From the NCBI GenBank assembly GCA_040766325.1, contig JAXGQR010000001.1, forward strand, positions 310,001-374,000: DNA of 64,000 nt. Direction: 5' to 3'. Source of the stretch: Dehalobacterium sp040766325 (GTDB taxonomy: Bacteria > Bacillota > Dehalobacteriia > Dehalobacteriales > Dehalobacteriaceae). Below, in pieces: positions 35,004 to 43,116 of this stretch (its first letter is position 1; the number at the start of each line of letters is the position of its first letter). Below the pieces are notes generated by a model. That model was given only the letters and a program-made list of their open reading frames with translations. It was not told where the DNA came from and made no database searches. The translations under genes and the position numbers were made by a program.

Positions 35004-36059
35004 ATGATGAATGCTGAGTTTATTGAAGCACTCAAAGAATTAGAAAAGGAAAAAAATATTTCAATTGATATTTTGTTAGAGGCTATCGAAGCCGCTTTAA
35101 TATCCGCGTATAAAAAGAATTTTGGCTCTTCACAAAATGTCAGGGTTGAAGTGAATCGAGAATCCGGAGAAATTCATGTCTATAATAGACGAGATATAGT
35201 ATCCGAGGTAGAAGAACCCCGCTTGGAGGTTTCTCTGGAGGAGGCAAGAGTCATAAGACCTGATTATGAGGTCGGAGATGTTTTGGAAACAGAGGTTACT
35301 CCTAGATCTTTTGGGAGAATCGCAGCGCAAACAGCAAAACAGGTTGTAGTACAGCGCATCAGAGAAGCAGAAAGGTCAAATATTTACGAAGAATTTATCA
35401 ATCGGGAAAGTGATATAGTTACTGGCATTGTGCAAAGACATGAGATGAAAAATGTTTATATTGATTTAGGTAAGGCAGAAGCAGTATTGATGCCGACCGA
35501 ACAAATTGCTAGGGAGCAATATAATCAAGGAGATAGGATCAAAGCATATATTGTTGAAGTTAAGAAAACGACTAAAGGCCCTCAAATTTTGCTCTCCCGT
35601 ACACATCCCGGTCTGCTAAAGAGGTTGTTCGAATTAGAAGTGCCGGAAATTCATGATGGTACCGTAGAATTAAAATCTGTGGCTCGTGAAGCCGGTTATC
35701 GATCGAAAATTGCTGTTTATAGTAAGCATGAGAATGTTGATCCTGTGGGTGCCTGTGTTGGACCAAAAGGCATGAGAGTGCAAACCATCGTTAATGAATT
35801 ACGGGGAGAAAAAATTGATATTGTCAAATGGAGCTCCGATCCAGCTGTTTTTGTAGAAAATGCATTAAGTCCGGCAAAAGTTGTCTCTGTGCAGGTCGAT
35901 TTGAACGATAAGGTGGCTCAAGTAGTGGTGCCTGATTATCAATTATCCTTGGCTATCGGTAAAGAAGGTCAAAATGCTCGGTTAGCAGCTAAACTTACCG
36001 GTTGGAAAATTGATATCAAGAGTGAATCTCAAGCTGCAGAAAATTTGGAAATGGAATAA
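35004..36059 (+). CDS. nusA: Transcription termination/antitermination protein NusA
   Basis: RNA polymerase-binding factor for pausing, termination and antitermination. Order: N-terminal RNAP-binding domain (about 1-125), S1 domain (about 130-200, SDIVTGIVQRHEMKNVYIDLGKA), KH1 (HENVDPVGACVGPKGMRVQ) and KH2 (DYQLSLAIGKEGQNARLAAKL). Length 351 residues, as in Firmicutes, which lack the extra C-terminal repeats. The start is ATG 35004 or 35007, both after AAGGAGAGG; 35007 gives the usual MNAEF. Second gene of the operon. Confidence 0.96.
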   Translation: MMNAEFIEALKELEKEKNISIDILLEAIEAALISAYKKNFGSSQNVRVEVNRESGEIHVYNRRDIVSEVEEPRLEVSLEEARVIRPDYEVGDVLETEVTPRSFGRIAAQTAKQVVVQRIREAERSNIYEEFINRESDIVTGIVQRHEMKNVYIDLGKAEAVLMPTEQIAREQYNQGDRIKAYIVEVKKTTKGPQILLSRTHPGLLKRLFELEVPEIHDGTVELKSVAREAGYRSKIAVYSKHENVDPVGACVGPKGMRVQTIVNELRGEKIDIVKWSSDPAVFVENALSPAKVVSVQVDLNDKVAQVVVPDYQLSLAIGKEGQNARLAAKLTGWKIDIKSESQAAENLEME

Positions 36060-36070
36060 GGAGGGGTTTT

Positions 36071-36340
36071 ATGCGTGTAAAAAAAATTCCTCAAAGAATG
36101 TGCGTAGGTTGTAAAGAAATGAAAGCAAAGAAGAGTTTAATCAGAGTTGTCAAAACTCCGGAGGATCTAATTCTAATTGATACTACCGGTAAGAAATCCG
36201 GGCGTGGGGCATATGTATGTCCGGATAAATCTTGTTTGCAATTAGCCATCAATTCTAAAGGACTGGAAAAATCATTGCAAACTAAAATAGCTCCGGAAAT
36301 ATATGAGAACTTAAAAAGTCAGATGCCGAAGGAGCCATAA
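36071..36340 (+). CDS. ylxR: YlxR-family (DUF448) RNA-binding protein
   Basis: Small nucleic acid-binding protein between nusA and infB; linked to RNase P in Bacillus. Motifs PQRMCVGCKEMKAKKSLIRVV and GRGAYVCPDKSC (two CxxC-like pairs) are typical. Length 89 residues. Follows nusA by 11 bases. Confidence 0.94.
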   Translation: MRVKKIPQRMCVGCKEMKAKKSLIRVVKTPEDLILIDTTGKKSGRGAYVCPDKSCLQLAINSKGLEKSLQTKIAPEIYENLKSQMPKEP

Positions 36341-36347
36341 AGCTAAG

Positions 36348-36653
36348 ATGAATCGGGTATTTACATTATTAGGATTTGCACAAAAAGCCGGAAAGGTTGT
36401 TTCCGGTGAAACAGGTTCTACCGCTGCTATTAATCAGAAAAAAGCTTTCTTGGTTATTCTTTCAGAAGATGCAACGGATAGTACAAAAAAACGAATTAAA
36501 TTTCTTTGCCGACATAATGAGATTCAATGTAGGGAATGGGGTTCGAAAATAGATTTGGGAAATAGCATCGGTAAGAGTCCGCGAGCCGTGGTAGCGGTCC
36601 TGGAACAAGGATTTGCCGATGCCATATTAAAAAGTTTGATGGCAAGTGTATGA
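36348..36653 (+). CDS. ylxQ: L7Ae-like RNA-binding protein YlxQ
   Basis: Member of the L7Ae/L30e/S12e family, which binds kink-turn RNA. Pattern LLGFAQKAGKVVSGE and LVILSEDATDSTKKR is characteristic. Length 101 residues. It sits between ylxR and infB as in B. subtilis. Its biological target is unknown. Confidence 0.93.
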   Translation: MNRVFTLLGFAQKAGKVVSGETGSTAAINQKKAFLVILSEDATDSTKKRIKFLCRHNEIQCREWGSKIDLGNSIGKSPRAVVAVLEQGFADAILKSLMASV

Positions 36654-36677
36654 TTTTCAAATGATGGGGGTGGATTT

Positions 36678-39179
36678 ATGGGAAAAATAAGAGTATATGA
36701 GCTAGCGAAAGAACTATCTATGGAGAGCAAAGAGGTTATACGTCGTATTACAAAAATGGGGTTTGAAGTAAAAAACCACATGAGTACAGTTGATGATAAA
36801 TTTGCGGATCAATTAAGACAAATGGTCATGCCTAATCCTAAAAAAACGGGAAAATCAGAGGAAGAAAAGAATGTTCCTGCCGGTAACAAGGTTGAAGAGG
36901 GAAAAACCCAACAAAATTTTAACCAGCAGAAAAAAAATGCTCCGAGAAAGCCGGATATGAGGCATAACAATCAAAACCAGAAAACCAGAACTGATAGTAG
37001 AGTAAGTGCCAATCAGAATCTGAGGGATAACAAAGCTCATCAAAATAAGGAACAATACAAATCTAATGATCAAAACAGGCCAGATGGATTCAAGAAAAAT
37101 CAAGTGAAACATGACGATGAGAGAACCCGCGATGTTGCCGGTAAATCCGGTGCGCAAAAACAAACAGATGGAATAGGTAAGCAAGCTGCCTCAATGGCCT
37201 TTACAAAGCCAGGTTCTCAAAAAAACATTCAGAAACAAAAAGAACAAAAAAAAGATAAAGGCGTATCGGTACGCACCGGCAAGCTAGAAGATGATCAAAA
37301 TAATACATCGAGATCTTCATCTCAAAAAGCGGGACAAAAAAATCTTCGCGCCGGTGGTAAGAAAAACCAGCATAGAAAAAACAAAAAAGGACATTATCAG
37401 AAAACGGAAATCGCTCCGACCATTCCTAAGAAAGTTGTAATTGGAGAAACGGTAACGGTGCAAGAATTGGCCAAGAGCATGAGCAAAACTGCTGTAGAAT
37501 TGATTAAAGTTTTGATGGGGTTAGGTGTAATGGTAACCATCAATGACGAAATCGATGCGGATACAGCCGTGCTAATTGGTTCCGAGGTGGGAATTCCTGT
37601 TGAAGTTCGTCTGGACAAAACCATGGAAATTATGGAAGATCAGGGTGATGAAGATGATGAAAGCTTATTAGTGGAACGAGCACCTGTAGTAACGGTCATG
37701 GGTCATGTAGACCACGGTAAAACCTCTCTTTTAGACGCTATCAGAAAAGCAAAGGTTACGGCAACGGAAGCGGGCGGGATTACGCAGCACATCGGTGCTT
37801 ATCAGGTGGAAGTCAATAATAAAAAGATCACATTTTTAGATACGCCCGGCCATGAAGCCTTTACTGCAATGCGCGCCAGGGGGGCTCAGGTGACAGATGT
37901 ATCTATTATCGTTGTAGCGTCAGATGACGGTGTTATGCCTCAGACCATCGAAGCCATTAATCACTCTAAGGCAGCTAAAGTTCCTATTATTGTTGCCATC
38001 AACAAAATTGATAAACCGGATGGTAATCCGGATCGGGTAAAACAAGAACTTACAGAGCATGGTTTGGTATCTGAAGAATGGGGCGGGGATACAATTATGG
38101 TCCCTGTGTCGGCAAAAACTCATGAAGGTATTGATCAATTACTGGAGATGATTCTTCTAGTTGCAGAAGTTTCAGAATTAAAAGCAAATCCTAATCGGGA
38201 AGCTAGGGGAACAGTGATTGAGGCTGAGTTGGATAAAGGAAAGGGTCCTGTTGCCACCGTTTTAGTTCAAAAAGGCACGATGGAAATCGGTGAAAATATT
38301 GTCGCAGGCACTACCTTTGGTAAGGTGCGGGCTATGATTGATGATAAAGGACGTCGCGTGAAAAGTGCCGGACCTTCAACCCCTGTAGTGGTGTTAGGCT
38401 TTTCCGATGTTCCTCCTGTAGGCGAACAATTCGTTGGAATCAAAGAAGAGAAAGATGCCCGATATATAGCAGAAAAGTATCAATTAAAGAAGCGTGAAGA
38501 AGAATTAAATAAATCGTCTCGGGTAAGTTTAGATGATCTATTTAATCAAATTTCTAAAGGCGTTGTCAAGGATCTAAATCTGATTATCAAAGCCGATGTA
38601 CAAGGATCTATAGAAGCTTTGGCACAGTCTTTGAATAATCTTTCTACAGATGAAGTGCGCGTTAATATTGTGCATAGTGGGGTAGGTACCATTACGGAAA
38701 CAGATGTAATGCTGGCAACCACTGCAAATGCAGTCATTCTTGGATTTAATGTACGACCAAGCACGCATATCAGAAAAATTGCCGATCAAGAAAAGGTGGA
38801 TATTAAACTTTATAGGGTGATCTATGAAGCAATTGATGATGTTAAAGCAGCATTGAGTGGTTTATTGGATCCAACCTTTAAGGAAGTCGTGATCGGACAT
38901 GCAGAAGTACGACAAACTTTTAAAGTACCTAAAGTCGGTGTGGTGGCCGGATGCAAAGTGATAGACGGTAAGATAACTCGGCAATCGGATGTGCGGGTGA
39001 TTCGAGACGGTATTGTGGTGCACGAAGGTCATGTGGAATCCTTAAGAAGAGTCAAAGATGATGTGAAAGAAGTTCTTAGTGGTTTTGAATGTGGGATTGG
39101 TATTGAAAACTTCAATGATATTAAAGAGGGAGACATCATTGAGAGTTATATCATGGAAGAAACGAAAAGAGAACTGTAA
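36678..39179 (+). CDS. infB: Translation initiation factor IF-2
   Basis: GTPase that brings initiator tRNA to the 30S subunit. Two IF2_N domains (about residues 1-55 and 255-305) flank a long, low-complexity Lys/Gln/Asn-rich linker (about 60-240), which varies widely among IF-2 proteins. The G domain starts at about residue 342 with GHVDHGKT, then DTPGHEAFTAMR and NKIDKP. Domains II-IV complete the 833 residues. Preceded by GGGGGTGG. Confidence 0.97.
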   Translation: MGKIRVYELAKELSMESKEVIRRITKMGFEVKNHMSTVDDKFADQLRQMVMPNPKKTGKSEEEKNVPAGNKVEEGKTQQNFNQQKKNAPRKPDMRHNNQNQKTRTDSRVSANQNLRDNKAHQNKEQYKSNDQNRPDGFKKNQVKHDDERTRDVAGKSGAQKQTDGIGKQAASMAFTKPGSQKNIQKQKEQKKDKGVSVRTGKLEDDQNNTSRSSSQKAGQKNLRAGGKKNQHRKNKKGHYQKTEIAPTIPKKVVIGETVTVQELAKSMSKTAVELIKVLMGLGVMVTINDEIDADTAVLIGSEVGIPVEVRLDKTMEIMEDQGDEDDESLLVERAPVVTVMGHVDHGKTSLLDAIRKAKVTATEAGGITQHIGAYQVEVNNKKITFLDTPGHEAFTAMRARGAQVTDVSIIVVASDDGVMPQTIEAINHSKAAKVPIIVAINKIDKPDGNPDRVKQELTEHGLVSEEWGGDTIMVPVSAKTHEGIDQLLEMILLVAEVSELKANPNREARGTVIEAELDKGKGPVATVLVQKGTMEIGENIVAGTTFGKVRAMIDDKGRRVKSAGPSTPVVVLGFSDVPPVGEQFVGIKEEKDARYIAEKYQLKKREEELNKSSRVSLDDLFNQISKGVVKDLNLIIKADVQGSIEALAQSLNNLSTDEVRVNIVHSGVGTITETDVMLATTANAVILGFNVRPSTHIRKIADQEKVDIKLYRVIYEAIDDVKAALSGLLDPTFKEVVIGHAEVRQTFKVPKVGVVAGCKVIDGKITRQSDVRVIRDGIVVHEGHVESLRRVKDDVKEVLSGFECGIGIENFNDIKEGDIIESYIMEETKREL

Positions 39180-39193
39180 GGAAGGTAAAAAAT

Positions 39194-39568
39194 ATGGCGC
39201 AATATCGTACCGGTCGTTTGTCGGAGGAGTTTAAAAAAGAAATTTCTGATATTATTAAAAATGATCTTAAGGATCCGCGGGTGGGATTTGTCTCTGTTGT
39301 TTTTGTAGAGATGTCGGGAGATTTAAGACATGCAAAGGTTTATGTCAGTGTATTAGGTGATGAAAAAGAAGTTCAAAATTCCATGGCTGCATTAAAAAGT
39401 GCTACCGGTTTTATACGCCGGGAAATGTCGCAACGGATTCATCTGCGTTACACACCTGAAATCACCTTTTTTTATGATGATTCCATAGCCCATGGCGTCA
39501 AAATTTCTAAGATTCTCGCGGATGTGCTCCCGGAAGAGGAAAAAAATAATGAAGAAGAAAAAGAATAA
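39194..39568 (+). CDS. rbfA: Ribosome-binding factor A
   Basis: Cold-adaptation and 16S rRNA maturation factor binding the 30S subunit. The 124-residue protein has the KH-like fold pattern RLSEEFKKEISDIIKNDLKDPRVGF and PEITFFYDDSIAHG. ATG 39194 with GGAAGG upstream. Its end overlaps nrnA by 20 bases. Confidence 0.95.
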   Translation: MAQYRTGRLSEEFKKEISDIIKNDLKDPRVGFVSVVFVEMSGDLRHAKVYVSVLGDEKEVQNSMAALKSATGFIRREMSQRIHLRYTPEITFFYDDSIAHGVKISKILADVLPEEEKNNEEEKE

Positions 39569-40535
39569 TCAGTTTGCGGAAATTGTAGACGTGCTCAGGG
39601 GTCATGACTATATCTTAATTACGTCCCATGTTTTACCTGATGGAGATAGTATCGGATCATTGATAGGCATAGGGCTGGCTTTAGAATCTATAGGTAAAAA
39701 AGTTGCAATGGTAATGGAAGACCAGGTTCCTGTGATGTACCGTTTTTTGAAGGGTACCGAAAAGATTCTCTTGTCTCATGAGCTTTCAATAAAACCTGAG
39801 CTCGTAATTTTTCTTGATTGTAGTGATCAATTGCGAGCCGGTGGCAATTGGTTAGAAACTTATCTTCAGGATGTGCCCAGTATTAATATTGATCATCATG
39901 TAAGCAATAACTTTTTTGCCGCCTATAATCTGGTAGATCATCAGGCAGCGGCGACAGCAGAAATGGTTTATAATTTGATCAAGAAGATGGGCATTGATAT
40001 CTCAGAAGATATAGCCACTGCTTTATACACCGGTCTTGTGACTGATACCGGATCTTTTCAATATCAAAACACAAGCCCCCGTACCTTGAAAACTGCAGCT
40101 GCTTTACTTGAACATGGTGTGCAGCTATCTTTCATCAAAGAGCATCTTTATGAACAGAAATCGATGAAGAATTATCATTTGCTGGCGGAAGCAATTGGCA
40201 ATATGTGCTTTGCTGCAGAAGGAACAATCGCCTGGACCTATTTAGATCAGGCTATTATGGAAAGGTTAGAGGCCACGGCGGAAGATTGTGAAGGGATTAT
40301 CAATTATCCCATCTCTTTGTCAAATGTAAAAATTGGATTATTTTTTCGTGAGTTATCTAACGGTTATGTTAAAGTAGGATTGAGAGCTCGTAGCGGTTAT
40401 GATGTGAACAAAATTGCTCTTTCCTTTGGCGGCGGAGGACATCAATTAGCGGCAGGCTGTACGGTACAAGGTTCTCTCCAGTCCGTCATTACGCGCGTGA
40501 TTGCTGCGACTACTGAAATGTTGGAGGAAAGATAA
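39549..40535 (+). CDS. nrnA: DHH-family bifunctional oligoribonuclease/PAP phosphatase
   Basis: NrnA-type DHH/DHHA1 phosphoesterase that degrades nanoRNA and pAp. Motifs SHVLPDGDSIGSLIG, IFLDCSD, INIDHHVSNN (DHH) and the C-terminal GGGGHQLAAGC (DHHA1) are all present. ATG 39549 (MKKKKNNQF) is preferred: GAAGAGG lies nine bases upstream; the earlier in-frame extension is inside rbfA. Length about 328 residues. Precedes truB by three bases. Confidence 0.94.
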   Translation: MKKKKNNQFAEIVDVLRGHDYILITSHVLPDGDSIGSLIGIGLALESIGKKVAMVMEDQVPVMYRFLKGTEKILLSHELSIKPELVIFLDCSDQLRAGGNWLETYLQDVPSINIDHHVSNNFFAAYNLVDHQAAATAEMVYNLIKKMGIDISEDIATALYTGLVTDTGSFQYQNTSPRTLKTAAALLEHGVQLSFIKEHLYEQKSMKNYHLLAEAIGNMCFAAEGTIAWTYLDQAIMERLEATAEDCEGIINYPISLSNVKIGLFFRELSNGYVKVGLRARSGYDVNKIALSFGGGGHQLAAGCTVQGSLQSVITRVIAATTEMLEER

Positions 40536-40538
40536 TTC

Positions 40539-41443
40539 GTGGACGGTTTTATCAATGTTTTGAAGCCGCCGGGCATGACATCTCATGATGTGGTAAGCTT
40601 TGTGCGTCGAACCATTCAACAAAAAAAAGCAGGTCATACCGGAACCCTTGATCCGGGTGTTGCTGGGGTACTTCCTGTCTGTGTCGGTAAGGCAACACGT
40701 TTGACGGAATACATAATGGAACAATCAAAAAGCTATCGAGGTGAAATAACCTTTGGGCGAGCCACCGACTCTCAGGATGCTTATGGAAACGTTTTATTTG
40801 AAAAGGACTGTTCCCAGCTTCAATATGAAGACTTTTTGAAAATTATTCCCTCTTTTATGGGTCCGATTCAACAGCTGCCGCCGATGACATCTGCTGTGCG
40901 CGTAGATGGAAAGCGGCTTTATGAGTTGGCTCGAAAAGGGCTTGATGTGGAGAGAGGACATAAGAATGTAATCATCCACTCTATAGATATTATTTATAAG
41001 GATTGGTGCCAGCCAAATCCCAGGGTGATTTTTGACATTGTCTGTTCTAAAGGGACTTATATTCGTACTTTGTGCCATGACATTGGCATGAAATTGGGTA
41101 CCGGTGCCTATTTATCATTTCTGATCAGGACTAAAACGGCCGGATTTCATATTCATAATGCTTATACCTTAGAGGAAATAACATCCATGGTAACTGCCCA
41201 AGATGAAAGTTTTGTTGTCTCGATGGAAGAAGGAATATTTTTTATCCCGTCCATTATTGTTGAACAGAACAAGAGAAAGAACTCCAAAAATGGTAAATCC
41301 ATTCTATTGCCCCTGGGTCATTATCAAGGCTGAATTGCATCTATCAGACACAAGATTTGAATCAAAAATTAATTGCTTTGGGAAGAATCACCATGAATGA
41401 GACAAATAACTTTATTTTTAGACCTCTTAAGGTTTTTAGATAA
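40539..41443 (+). pseudogene. truB: tRNA pseudouridine(55) synthase TruB, frameshift near the 3' end
   Basis: Makes pseudouridine 55 in tRNA. The N-terminal motif INVLKPPGMTSHDVVSFVRR and catalytic segment HTGTLDPGVAGVLPVCVG (aspartate) are intact. The frame stops at 41333 (264 residues). In another frame the normal C-terminus (CIYQTQDLNQKLIALGRIT) goes on to 41441-41443. One extra G near 41322 in GGGTCA would restore about 301 residues, the usual length. Starts with GTG, preceded by GGAGG. Catalytic domain unaffected, so function might persist. Confidence 0.9.
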
Positions 41444-41538
41444 ATAGAGTTCTTTGGTTATTACTTATCGATTAACATGGATATTATGAAAATAGATCAA
41501 ACTTGGAAAGAATCTGCACATAAAGGGAGAGAGTCTTA

Positions 41539-42492
41539 GTGAAAGTCATAAGTAATTTAGCTGATTTCCCCAAAAATTCAAATTTTGTCGCTGTTGCCTT
41601 GGGAAACTTTGATGGAATACACCTAGGACATCAAGAGTTAATTAAAAAAATGGTTGAAAAAGCGCATCAAGAAAATGGACTAGCAGTAGTTTTTACTTTT
41701 GATCCCCACCCAATGCTGGTTCTTGATAAGAATCGAAATTTATTGTTCCTAACAACCCAGGAAGAAAAGAAAAGACTCATTGGCAACTTGGGCACAGATA
41801 TCTATATTCCATATCCCTTCGATAAAAAAGTTGCCGAGATGATGCCGGAGGATTTTGTTAAAGATATTCTTATTTGCGATCTGAAAGCGAAAGCAATTTT
41901 TATCGGTTACAATTTTACTTTTGGATATAAGGCTAAGGGTGACCCCAAGTTATTAAAAGAATTATGCCCCCAATATGGGTGTGAGGTAACTGTAATCCCG
42001 GAAATTAAACTTGATCAGATTCATGTTAGTAGTTCAAAAATCAGATGCTTTATACAAGAAGGTAATATTTTGGCAGCTAATCGTTTTTTGGGATATCCCT
42101 ATAGTCTATCAGGCACAGTAGTTCGGGGACGACAATTAGGCCGCAAACTTGGATTTCCTACGGCTAATATTGACATCACGCCGGGAATGTTGATTCCTAA
42201 GTTTGGTGTATATGCTGTTAAAGTTCAGATTGGAAATAAGCTTTATAACGGAGTTGCCAATATCGGCCAGCGCCCCACCATTGGAAATAATTTGCCGGAA
42301 AATCTTGAAGTACATATTTTGGATGAAAATTTCGATTTGTATAATCAAGAAATACGTGTGTTTTTTCTGGAAAAACTGCGTGGAGAAAAAAAGTTCTCCG
42401 ATGTTTCAGAACTTGCTCTTCAAATTCGGTCCGATACCTATGCTGCAGGAGAATATTTGCGTAACATCAAAGATCTGACCATCCCATACTGA
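41539..42492 (+). CDS. ribF: Bifunctional riboflavin kinase / FAD synthetase
   Basis: Converts riboflavin to FMN and FAD. The N-terminal adenylyltransferase domain (about 1-185) has LGNFDGIHLGHQELI; the C-terminal kinase domain has GRQLGRKLGFPTANI and NIGQRPTIG. Length 317 residues. GTG start with GGGAGAG upstream. It follows truB in the infB operon order, as is usual in Firmicutes. Confidence 0.96.
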   Translation: MKVISNLADFPKNSNFVAVALGNFDGIHLGHQELIKKMVEKAHQENGLAVVFTFDPHPMLVLDKNRNLLFLTTQEEKKRLIGNLGTDIYIPYPFDKKVAEMMPEDFVKDILICDLKAKAIFIGYNFTFGYKAKGDPKLLKELCPQYGCEVTVIPEIKLDQIHVSSSKIRCFIQEGNILAANRFLGYPYSLSGTVVRGRQLGRKLGFPTANIDITPGMLIPKFGVYAVKVQIGNKLYNGVANIGQRPTIGNNLPENLEVHILDENFDLYNQEIRVFFLEKLRGEKKFSDVSELALQIRSDTYAAGEYLRNIKDLTIPY

Positions 42493-42528
42493 GAGCAACA
42501 AAGTTAATCACTGTTATTGTAAAATTAC

Positions 42529-42557
42529 TTGCTATCATAAATAAAATAAAGTATAAT
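42529..42557 (+). promoter_or_regulatory. Candidate sigma-A promoter for rpsO
   Basis: TTGCTA (42529-42534), 17-base spacer, TATAAT (42552-42557), about 95 bases before rpsO. Confidence 0.65.
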
Positions 42558-42577
42558 CTGTTTGAACCGTTTTGGTA

Positions 42578-42626
42578 ACCGTAATCTAGGATTAGCGAAT
42601 ACTCCGACGCTATTCTTGGGTACGGT
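42578..42626 (+). promoter_or_regulatory. Putative structured rpsO leader (S15 autoregulation)
   Basis: Outer stem ACCGTA (42578-42583) / TACGGT (42621-42626) encloses TAGCG (42593-42597) / CGCTA (42608-42612). It lies between the rpsO promoter and start codon. S15 is known to bind structured leaders to repress itself; this one is only a candidate by position and folding. Confidence 0.4.
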
Positions 42627-42652
42627 GATAAATGAAAAGGAGGTGAAGCGGC

Positions 42653-42922
42653 ATGACCATAACTACAGAGAAGAAAAAGGAAATTATTGAAAAATTTAGG
42701 ATGCACGAAACCGATACCGGTTCCACAGAGGTACAAATTGCTATCTTGACGGAACGAATCAACCAGCTGACGGAACATTTAAAGATTCATAAAAACGATC
42801 ATCATTCTCGCAGAGGTTTATTAAAAATGGTTGGTCAGCGCAGAGGATTTTTAAACTATTTGAAAAAGAATAGTTTTGACAGATATCGTCAAATTCTTGA
42901 AGACCTTAACTTACGCAGGTAA
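42653..42922 (+). CDS. rpsO: 30S ribosomal protein S15
   Basis: Primary 16S rRNA-binding protein of the central domain. The 89-residue protein has DTGSTEVQIAILTERINQL and the HHSRRGLLKMVGQRRGFL motif. AGGAGGTG precedes the ATG. It is followed by its own terminator, then pnp, the classic rpsO-pnp pair. Confidence 0.97.
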   Translation: MTITTEKKKEIIEKFRMHETDTGSTEVQIAILTERINQLTEHLKIHKNDHHSRRGLLKMVGQRRGFLNYLKKNSFDRYRQILEDLNLRR

Positions 42923-42939
42923 ATTAAGTGGATGCTTTT

Positions 42940-42970
42940 AAAGAGCGGGTTAACCGCTCTTTGTTTTTTT
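42940..42970 (+). terminator. Rho-independent terminator after rpsO
   Basis: AAAGAGCGG (42940-42948), loop GTTAA, CCGCTCTTT (42954-42962), then GTTTTTTT. Confidence 0.9.
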
Positions 42971-43116
42971 ATTAATCTTTTCTATATTTGACTTATATAG
43001 TTGGCATAAGAAGGAAATAATAGAATTGATGTCGAAGAATATACAATTGTCTGTATTAGAAAAAATAATATTAAATGTACAGAAATTTGTAAATCAGGAG
43101 GTTCAAAAAGGCTTAT

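Noticed and set aside
41203..41400. 65-residue frame overlapping the end of truB
   Set aside because: It is a third-frame reading of the truB 3' region; the true continuation is in another frame (to 41443).
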